Part shown: positions 1-5,454 of the stretch, in pieces
Layout of the letters: each line of letters starts with the position of its first letter
Numbering within the stretch: the stretch's first letter is position 1
DNA from: Kiritimatiellia bacterium
GTDB taxonomy: Bacteria; Verrucomicrobiota; Kiritimatiellia; RFP12; UBA1067
Direction: 5' to 3'
Length of the DNA: 5,454 bases
Assembly: GCA_017385345.1 (NCBI GenBank)
Contig: JAFNRY010000192.1
Location: 1 to 5,454, forward strand
Notes under the pieces: model-generated
Databases searched by the model: none
What the model was told of the DNA's origin: nothing
Seen by the model: only the letters and a program-made list of their open reading frames with translations
Position numbers and translations under genes: made by a program

Positions 1-6
1 GCGGGT

Positions 7-1695
7 ATGGCGTTCGGAAAGGACGGGGAGCGTCGCTTGTCGCTCGAGGAGTTCAGGGACAAGATGCAGGGCGCCTGGGTCGGGCAGATGGCCGGCGTTG
101 CGTGGGGGCAGCCGACGGAGTTCAAGTTCGTCGACAGGATAATGCCGGCCGAGGCGGTGCCGACTTGGGAGGCGAATTTCCACGACCTCTATTCGTATGG
201 GAACGACGACCTCTTCGTGGAGATGACGTTTCTCAAGACGCTGGAGGACTACGGGCTCGACGTGTCGCCGCGCCAGGCCGGCATAGACTTCGCGAACACG
301 GAGCACTACCTATGGTGCGCGAACCTTCAGGGGCGCACGAACCTTCGCAAGGGCATCGCGCCGCCCGACTCGTCCCATCCGCACTATACCGACTTTGGCA
401 ACGCCATAGACTACCAGATCGAGGCGGACTATTCAGGCATCATCGCCCCGGGGCTTCCGCAGGAGGCCATTCGGCTTGGCAACGTGTTCGGGCGGCTGAT
501 GAACTGGGGTGACGGCGTCTGGGCCGGCGAATTCATCGGCGCGCTCTATGCCGAGGCGTATTTCACCGACGACGTGGACCGGCTCCTGGACGAAGGTCTA
601 AAGGCGATTCCGGCCGAATGCGACTATGCGCAGATGGTGCGCAACGTGCGCGCGTGGCATCGCGAAAGCCCCGGCTGCTGGTCGAATGCGTGGCAGAAGA
701 TATGCACGAACTACAACAAGAAGGCGCTGCGCGATTCTATTGGCGGCGCGGACGTCCGGCTCAACGGCGCATGCATCGTTCTTGGGCTTCTCTACGGCGG
801 CGGCGACTTTGAGAAGTCGGTGGAGATCTCCATGCGCTGCGGCTGGGATTCCGACTGCAACCCGTCGAACGTCGGCGGCATACTTGGCTGCGCGCATGGT
901 CTCAAGGGCATTCCCGAGAAGTTCAAGAGCACGGTCAACCTGCACGCCAAGTTCCTGGGCTCCAACTATGACCTTGCCGAAGTGTACCGCGTGTCCGAGA
1001 AGCTGGCGCGTGACGTGGTAGCCCGATATGGCGGCCGTGTCGAGCGGGACGAGTCGGGGCGGGAGACCTTTGTCGTCTCGGTCTCGGAGCCTGTTCCCGA
1101 CGCGTATCTGCCGACGTGGAACGCCGGACCCGTTGCCGGGACTAAGTATTCGCCCGAGGAGATGAAGAAGATTCGTTTTGCCGCCAAGCTGCCGGTGGCT
1201 TCCGAGTTATACGACAAGGATCCGACACGCCATGTGCAGAATGCGCTTGACGCGCTCTACCCGGGCTGGAAGGCCATGCCGTGCGGACGCGACCGCCAGC
1301 CAGGCTATGTCGAGGCCCTTCATTTCCCACGCGGAGTGATCGACTATGGCTACGTCCGGACGCATCCTACGAAGTACCGCGGCACTGAGCCTACCGGTTT
1401 CGTTCGTGACGTGGCATGCGTACCGGAGGGCGATCCAAGGCTGGAGGTGACGGTCGCGGTCGTGAAGGATCGACCAATTCGAGTCGCGCTCCGCGTAAAC
1501 GGCGAGACGGCGCGCGAGGAAACCGTCACCTGGTCGGAGAAGGACGAGACGGGGAGCCGGAAGCTGACGTTTCTACTGGACCGCTGGGCTGGCAAGCCCG
1601 CCAAGCTTGAACTCCTGCATCTGCCCGGCGGCACGGTTGACGAGTCGGTGTGCTGGGGACATCTCGAACTGAAGTCCAACAACGGCTCTTTTTGA
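7..1695 (+). CDS. ADP-ribosylglycohydrolase (DraG/ARH)-fold protein with extra C-terminal region, possibly 5'-partial
   Basis: The family removes ADP-ribose from proteins or small molecules using two Mg2+ ions; the substrate here is unknown. Residues about 15-340 match the all-helical DraG/ARH domain. The opening helix motif GAWVGQMAGVAWGQPTE is at 22-38. The first metal motif is N66-D67-D68, where the family usually has Thr/Ser-Asp-Asp. The second is W280-D281-S282-D283-C284-N285, followed by a Gly-rich helix (VGGILGCAHG, 289-298), where the family usually has D-x-D-T/S. Both aspartate pairs are kept. Residues about 345-562 are not part of the classical domain; the end (about 475-557, including VALRVNGE) looks beta-rich, like an accessory sandwich. 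The ATG at 7 is the first visible start, but the frame is open to base 1 and no ribosome binding site can be seen, so the real start and any signal peptide may lie upstream. It is followed by two glycosidase genes on the same strand, suggesting a role in glycan breakdown. Fold assignment is firm; substrate is not. Confidence 0.88.
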   Translation: MAFGKDGERRLSLEEFRDKMQGAWVGQMAGVAWGQPTEFKFVDRIMPAEAVPTWEANFHDLYSYGNDDLFVEMTFLKTLEDYGLDVSPRQAGIDFANTEHYLWCANLQGRTNLRKGIAPPDSSHPHYTDFGNAIDYQIEADYSGIIAPGLPQEAIRLGNVFGRLMNWGDGVWAGEFIGALYAEAYFTDDVDRLLDEGLKAIPAECDYAQMVRNVRAWHRESPGCWSNAWQKICTNYNKKALRDSIGGADVRLNGACIVLGLLYGGGDFEKSVEISMRCGWDSDCNPSNVGGILGCAHGLKGIPEKFKSTVNLHAKFLGSNYDLAEVYRVSEKLARDVVARYGGRVERDESGRETFVVSVSEPVPDAYLPTWNAGPVAGTKYSPEEMKKIRFAAKLPVASELYDKDPTRHVQNALDALYPGWKAMPCGRDRQPGYVEALHFPRGVIDYGYVRTHPTKYRGTEPTGFVRDVACVPEGDPRLEVTVAVVKDRPIRVALRVNGETAREETVTWSEKDETGSRKLTFLLDRWAGKPAKLELLHLPGGTVDESVCWGHLELKSNNGSF

Positions 1696-1772
1696 CGCAC
1701 CAAACGACTGGCGATGGAACGGGCGCGACGAGACGTCCAAGATTGATGTCCGATATGATAAAGAAATAGGCG
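1696..1772 (+). other. Short intergenic spacer between the DraG-like and GH127-like genes
   Basis: These 77 bases separate the TGA of the first gene from the ATG of the second. I see no inverted repeat with a T-run that would act as a terminator and no purine-rich Shine-Dalgarno at a good distance from the ATG at 1773. The nearest candidate is AGG, only two bases before the ATG. A lone -10-like TATGAT (1754-1759) has no convincing -35 partner. The lack of a terminator and the shortness favour co-transcription of the two genes. The spacer also contains an in-frame mini-start with a stop codon (1755-1769), listed separately. Confidence 0.6.
1755..1772 (+). other. In-frame ATG plus amber codon preceding the GH127 start: apparent broken signal-peptide n-region
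   Basis: ATG-ATA-AAG-AAA-TAG-GCG runs in the same frame directly into the ATG at 1773. Read through, it gives Met-Ile-Lys-Lys-(stop)-Ala followed by MAFAALVAVAADAQA: a basic n-region, a hydrophobic core and an Ala-x-Ala region, which is the textbook layout of a Sec signal peptide. With the start at 1773 alone the basic residues are lost. A single base difference (for example TTG or CAG instead of TAG) would restore a normal 22-residue leader. The layout is seen directly; whether it is a mutation, an assembly error, suppression or chance is undecided. Confidence 0.5.
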
Positions 1773-3680
1773 ATGGCGTTTGCGGCTTTGGTCGCGGTTG
1801 CGGCTGACGCGCAGGCTCCGGATTGCGCGCATAATTGGCGGAAGATCGATCTGCGCGAAATCAAGGTGCGCGGCGAAATCGGCCGCAGGATTGACCTGAC
1901 CATTTACGGCAATCTCCTCAAGATAGAGCTTGAGAACCAGTTCCTCAACCATTTCCGCGCGAAAAAGCTGGGCGGCGATTCCGTCGGCACGGGCAAGTTG
2001 ATCGAATACGCCGCGCGGTTCGCCGCCTATACGGGGGACCCGGAAGTGCTGAGACTCAAGAATTATGTCGTCGACGAGCTCCTGAAGACGCAAGACGCCG
2101 ACGGCTACATTGGATGTCTCAGGGAGGATTCGCGGCTGTGGGGCTATTGGGATCTCGCCGAGACGGGATTCATCATCCTCGGTCTCGCGGTCGACCACCA
2201 TTACTTCGGCGAAAAGCGCTCCCTCGCCGCCGCGGAGCGCGCGGCGGACTACATCATCCGCAACTGGCACACGATGCCGGAGGGCTGGGAAGACGCCTAC
2301 ATATCAGGAACGGCTGCCGCAGTGGGACTTTGCTGGGGAATGGAGATGCTGTACCGCGAGACGGGCAACCGCCGCTATCTTGACTTCTGCACGCGCGAGC
2401 GCGGGCTTGACACGTGGTATGCGCCTGTGACAATCGGCCGCGCCCACGGCCTTTACGGACACAGCGCCACACATCTCTATCAGGCGATCGTCCAGCTCGA
2501 GTTCCAGAGCCGTCCTACGCCGGCCTTGCGCCGAGTAGCCGACGAAGCCGCCGCGTTCATGCTTGATGGCGACGGCACACTCGTCTCGGGCGCGTGCGGC
2601 CTCTGGGAATGCTGGACGGACGACCAGTCCGCGCGCACGGGAATAGGCGAGACGTGCTCCACGGCGTTCCAGGTACGTCTTTGGGATCTGCTGGTGCAGT
2701 GCTCGGATGAGCCGTCCGCCCGCTGGGGCGACGCGCTCGAGCGCACGATGTACAATTCGCTTTTCGGGGCGCAGTCCAAGGACGGGCGCAAGGTGCGCTA
2801 CTACATTCCGCTCGAAGGCGAGCGCGTCTACTACCCGAGCGACACCTACTGCTGCCCGAACAACTTCCGCCGCATCATGGCGGAACTCCCCGAGTACCTT
2901 TTCTACAAGTCCGGCGACAGGCTGTTCGCCAATCTTTATTCGGAATGCGACCTGGTGACGGAGCTGGAAGGATTGAAGGTGCGCGTTGAGGAACGTACGG
3001 ACTATCCCACGGGCGGCAGGATCGCGTTCACGCTGAATCCCGAGAAGCCCGGCGAGTTCGCTTTTCTTCTGCGCATTCCCGGCTGGTGCGAACGCCCTTC
3101 GCTCACGGTGGACGGGGATAAGGTCGATGTCGTGCCCGGGACTATCGCCACGATCCGCCGCGAATGGAAGCGCGGCGCGAAGGTTGTCCTCGATCTTCCG
3201 ATGAAAGTCGAGGCCATTGCCGGACGGCAGCGGCAAACGGGTCGCGCCGCATTTATGCGCGGGCCTGTACTCTATGCGCTGAATACCGTGCGGAACGGCG
3301 GCGGCAATCCGTCATCCGTCATCGACGGCGCAAGCCACGTGCTTACGGCGGAGGAGCAGAAGGCGGCTGACTTGCGCGCGTTTTTCTCGAAGGATCCTGC
3401 CGACATCTGCGGCGAGATGGTCGTGGACGCAACCTCCGCAAAGGTGGTGCGCGACGATTCCGTCCGTCCCGGCGGCACTGCGCTTGAAGTCCGCGCATCC
3501 ACGACAGGTCACGCCGTTGGAGTGACGGATGGCAACGGCAGCACGATTCTTCTTACCGAATTTCCGGACTGCGAGGCGGTTGCGACGTACTTCCGCCTGC
3601 TCGACCCCTCGCTGGCAAAGTCCGATAAATTGTTTACAGGCGAAAATCGCAAGGAAGGAGACAAGCCATGCACAAAGTAA
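1773..3680 (+). CDS. GH127/GH146-type (DUF1680) beta-L-arabinofuranosidase, secreted
   Basis: Likely removes beta-L-arabinofuranosyl residues from glycans, acting outside the cytoplasm. In the family a zinc-bound cysteine is the nucleophile. Compared with Bifidobacterium longum HypBA1 (Glu322, Glu338, Cys340, Cys417, Cys418), this protein has E279 (LWECW), E293 and C295 (GETCS), and C360-C361 (YCCPNNFRR), so the catalytic and zinc set is complete. Residues about 20-375 form the alpha/alpha barrel (YGNLLKIELENQFLNHF, DADGYIG, HSATHLYQA). Beta-sandwich motifs follow (RIPGW 434-438, RGPVLYAL 496-503), then a tail ending in EFPDCEAVATYFRLLDPS, which I recall from planctomycete-like DUF1680 proteins. 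The length of 635 residues is usual. The start is forced: TAG lies two codons upstream in frame. Residues 1-15 are hydrophobic with an AQA site but carry no Lys/Arg, an unusual leader; Pro at +1 is also poor for signal peptidase I, so cleavage may be nearby. It overlaps the next gene. Exact substrate linkage is inferred only. Confidence 0.9.
   Translation: MAFAALVAVAADAQAPDCAHNWRKIDLREIKVRGEIGRRIDLTIYGNLLKIELENQFLNHFRAKKLGGDSVGTGKLIEYAARFAAYTGDPEVLRLKNYVVDELLKTQDADGYIGCLREDSRLWGYWDLAETGFIILGLAVDHHYFGEKRSLAAAERAADYIIRNWHTMPEGWEDAYISGTAAAVGLCWGMEMLYRETGNRRYLDFCTRERGLDTWYAPVTIGRAHGLYGHSATHLYQAIVQLEFQSRPTPALRRVADEAAAFMLDGDGTLVSGACGLWECWTDDQSARTGIGETCSTAFQVRLWDLLVQCSDEPSARWGDALERTMYNSLFGAQSKDGRKVRYYIPLEGERVYYPSDTYCCPNNFRRIMAELPEYLFYKSGDRLFANLYSECDLVTELEGLKVRVEERTDYPTGGRIAFTLNPEKPGEFAFLLRIPGWCERPSLTVDGDKVDVVPGTIATIRREWKRGAKVVLDLPMKVEAIAGRQRQTGRAAFMRGPVLYALNTVRNGGGNPSSVIDGASHVLTAEEQKAADLRAFFSKDPADICGEMVVDATSAKVVRDDSVRPGGTALEVRASTTGHAVGVTDGNGSTILLTEFPDCEAVATYFRLLDPSLAKSDKLFTGENRKEGDKPCTK
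3652..3660 (+). promoter_or_regulatory. Strong Shine-Dalgarno for the GH2-like gene
   Basis: AGGAAGGAG lies inside the last codons of the GH127-like gene, with 7 bases between GGAG and the ATG at 3668. It fixes the start of the downstream gene. Because it is translated by ribosomes finishing the upstream gene, the two genes are probably translationally coupled. No comparable site precedes the GH127-like gene. Confidence 0.85.
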
Positions 3681-5454
3681 TCGCATCTCTTGTCTGCATC
3701 GCCGCGGCATGCACTGCGCAGGCGGATTATACGCTCGAGCGTAGCGCGGCTAAGGACGGGCTGCTGCTTACGGACGGCGTCAAGCCGGGATCGTACCATG
3801 TGCGGCTTGAAGGATTTTCGGGCGACGATGCGACTACCCGCGCCAAGGTGTGGCACGATGGCCGGCGCATCGAGTTCGTGCGCGGCGGGCCGTGGATGAA
3901 TGACAACGGCACTCAGCGGATGACGCTCGAGTCGCGTCCGGTGGAAGTCAAACCGGGCGAGGCGTTTCGCATCGACAGAGAAACGCCTGGAACGCAGATT
4001 GTCCTCGCCGAAAAACCGCTTACATACGCGCCGCAGCGCGTCTTCACGAACATGGCGCTCGATCCGGAGGTGGCTTTCGCCGTGGAAGCCGATTTCGGCG
4101 CGTCTAATGTCGCCGTGGCGATCAAAAGTTATCTTGGCTCACCCGTCAAAGGACGGCTCCGCGTAAAAGTGACGGACTACTACGGCAAGACGCTTGCCGA
4201 AGTGGATCGCAGGGATGTGGAACTGGCTGGGACGATGAAGTTGGACGTTCCCTACGAAGACAACGCTTCCGGACAGTTCCGCGCGGCGGTAGATTTCGAG
4301 GATGGATCGGGCCGCAAGGTTTACCGCGTATTCGCGCGTCTTGCGGACGCGAGGACGCCGCACCGCGAACTCATGCGGATGAACGAGGGCTGGACGCGCG
4401 CTTCCGGCGCGAAGGCCGTGATGCCCGCCGAAATCAAGGAAGAGGAGGAAAGGTTCTGTTGCCGACGGCTCGTCCCTGCGTCGTTCGCCGGAAGGCGCGT
4501 CGTATTCAAGGCGCTGCGTGTAGTCGGCGAGGCCGCACTTTTCGTCAACGGCAAAGAGGCGGCTGGTCTCGCGACGGACGGGAACATCTCTGGCGAAATG
4601 GAGGCGGACATCACGTCGTTTGTTCGCATTGGCGAAACAAACGACTTCTTGATCGTGGCACATCGTGATGGCAAGGGGGTAATGTTCCGACCTGGACGAG
4701 TTTCGGCGATTGGTGAGTTGTCGCTTGAATCGCGTGGCGAAAACGCAATCGGCCGCGTTTCGGTAGTGACGTCGTTCCGCGAAAAGACAATCCGCGTAAA
4801 GGCGGAGCATCCCGAAGGATTCACTGTCCGCAATTCCGTCTGGCACGGCGACGAGAAGCTTCTGTCATTCGCGGACGAAGCCAAGTGGGAGAATCCGCCG
4901 CTCTGGGGCCCGTTCGAGTTTCCGCTTCTCAAGCTCGTGACGGAGCTTGTCGATGCGAATGGGAATGTCGTGGACGAGAAGCTGACGCGATTCGCGTTCC
5001 GCGAATTCTGGGCGGAGGGGATGGCACTCATGTGGAACGGCCATCGCGTTAAGGGCGACGCACGGGCGTTCATCAGCACGTGGGGATGGAGTTTCGATCA
5101 ACGCTGCAAGCGCCAGTTCAACTGCGACATAATCTGGGCGAACAAGCTGCGTGGTGTCAAGTTCCTGCGGCACATCTACAACTCGTCGGAGTTCCTCGAT
5201 TTCTGCGACGAGGCGGGAATCCCATGCGCCGTAGGCTTCGCGACAATCGCGAATCCCTCTCCCGAAAAGAGCGCGAACAAGGAGTTCTGGGCGTGGAAGG
5301 AATACAACGACAGATGCCTCGCCGCGACCCTGCGCAACCATCCGTCTGTCATGACGTGGTATATCACGAATGAATACTACGCCGAGAGCGAAGACCGCAA
5401 TTTCGCGCCCGTCCAGTCCGCGCTGGGAAACATCCGCGCGTTCGATCCGTTCCA
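3668..5454 (+). CDS. Glycoside hydrolase family 2-like enzyme with extra N-terminal module, secreted, 3'-partial
   Basis: An exo-acting glycosidase of the beta-galactosidase/beta-glucuronidase clan; the sugar specificity cannot be read from this part. The frame is open from the ATG to the window end (595 complete codons, no stop). Residues 1-19 are a Sec signal peptide (Lys3, hydrophobic core, AQA before D20). About 20-226 is a beta-rich region not typical of GH2, the second half resembling an Ig-like strand set. About 230-345 resembles the GH2 jelly roll: NEGW 239-242, RFCCRRLVP 262-270, LFVNGKEA 291-298, ADITSFVRIGETN 313-325. About 350-446 is the Ig-like domain, with PPLWGPFEFP at 410-419 and RFAFRE at 441-446. 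The TIM barrel follows, with FLRHIYNSSEFLDFCDEAGI and NHPSV (557-561), then N568-E569, the expected acid/base. The nucleophile Glu lies beyond the edge. The start is supported by a strong ribosome binding site; it overlaps the GH127-like gene by 13 bases. Family call is good; subfamily open. Confidence 0.85.
   Translation, partial: MHKVIASLVCIAAACTAQADYTLERSAAKDGLLLTDGVKPGSYHVRLEGFSGDDATTRAKVWHDGRRIEFVRGGPWMNDNGTQRMTLESRPVEVKPGEAFRIDRETPGTQIVLAEKPLTYAPQRVFTNMALDPEVAFAVEADFGASNVAVAIKSYLGSPVKGRLRVKVTDYYGKTLAEVDRRDVELAGTMKLDVPYEDNASGQFRAAVDFEDGSGRKVYRVFARLADARTPHRELMRMNEGWTRASGAKAVMPAEIKEEEERFCCRRLVPASFAGRRVVFKALRVVGEAALFVNGKEAAGLATDGNISGEMEADITSFVRIGETNDFLIVAHRDGKGVMFRPGRVSAIGELSLESRGENAIGRVSVVTSFREKTIRVKAEHPEGFTVRNSVWHGDEKLLSFADEAKWENPPLWGPFEFPLLKLVTELVDANGNVVDEKLTRFAFREFWAEGMALMWNGHRVKGDARAFISTWGWSFDQRCKRQFNCDIIWANKLRGVKFLRHIYNSSEFLDFCDEAGIPCAVGFATIANPSPEKSANKEFWAWKEYNDRCLAATLRNHPSVMTWYITNEYYAESEDRNFAPVQSALGNIRAFDPF

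Noticed and set aside
102..512. Arg/Gly/His-rich + strand frame inside the first gene
   Set aside because: It is an out-of-frame reading of the DraG-domain coding sequence, with typical shadow composition.
1754..1759. Possible promoter -10 element TATGAT before the GH127-like gene
   Set aside because: The best -35 at the right spacing (GAGACG at 1730-1735) matches only three of six consensus bases; a single hexamer is not enough to call a promoter.
1767..1769. TAG as evidence for a recoded genetic code (TAG read as an amino acid)
   Set aside because: A recoded genome would be expected to show several in-frame TAG codons; none interrupts the other coding sequence here, which uses TGA and TAA as stops.
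1350..2270. Long open frame on the - strand spanning the first gene's end and the second gene's start
   Set aside because: It lies opposite two well-recognised genes, has no family-like motifs, and is explained by GC-rich codon bias giving open antisense frames.
2304..3236. Long open frame on the - strand opposite the GH127-like gene
   Set aside because: It covers the catalytic region of a clear GH127-type gene on the other strand; its Arg/Ala-rich content is typical of an antisense shadow.
3695..3712. Lipoprotein signal (lipobox) in the GH2-like leader around Cys15
   Set aside because: The residues before Cys15 are AAA without Leu/Val/Ile at -3, while AQA before D20 is a standard signal peptidase I site.
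4139..5079. Overlapping open frames on the - strand opposite the GH2-like gene
   Set aside because: The + strand frame here is continuous and carries ordered GH2 motifs; the - strand products show low-complexity Ser/Arg/Thr composition and no recognisable domain.

Overview
The window is a GC-rich stretch (by eye around 60% G+C) of a bacterial genome. It is packed on the + strand with three large genes for carbohydrate-active or sugar-hydrolase-like proteins: (1) an ADP-ribosylglycohydrolase (DraG/ARH)-fold protein, (2) a DUF1680-type glycoside hydrolase of the GH127/GH146 group, and (3) a multidomain glycoside hydrolase family 2-like enzyme cut by the right edge. No RNA gene, mobile element, CRISPR array or clear repeat was seen. 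The protein styles (a DraG-like protein with a large extra C-terminal part, a secreted GH127 with a long C-terminal tail, a secreted GH2 with an extra N-terminal module) and the dense glycosidase layout suggest a glycan-degrading member of the Planctomycetes/Verrucomicrobia/Lentisphaerae/Kiritimatiellae assemblage. This is inference from recalled family flavour, not a proven assignment.

Layout: 1-1695 DraG-like gene, whose frame is open to the left edge so its true start may lie outside; 1696-1772 a short spacer without a recognisable terminator; 1773-3680 GH127-like gene; 3668-5454 GH2-like gene, which overlaps the GH127 gene by 13 bases, has a strong Shine-Dalgarno inside its neighbour's 3' end, and has no stop before the window ends. 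The arrangement reads as one operon, with genes 2 and 3 probably translationally coupled.

How they may work together: the GH127 protein keeps every residue expected for a cysteine-nucleophile, zinc-dependent beta-L-arabinofuranosidase, and the GH2-like protein keeps the Asn-Glu acid/base motif. Genes 2 and 3 appear to be exported. Together they look like part of a locus that trims an arabinofuranose-containing plant-type or similar heteroglycan. The DraG-like protein has a modified metal-binding shell and may have been recruited to a glycan substrate rather than to protein ADP-ribose; that is a hypothesis.

The most notable oddity is at the start of the GH127 gene. The only possible ATG (1773) gives a signal peptide with no basic n-region. 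In the same frame, an ATG at 1755 encodes exactly such an n-region (MIKK), separated by a single TAG at 1767-1769. This points to a nonsense mutation, a base error, or read-through/re-initiation.
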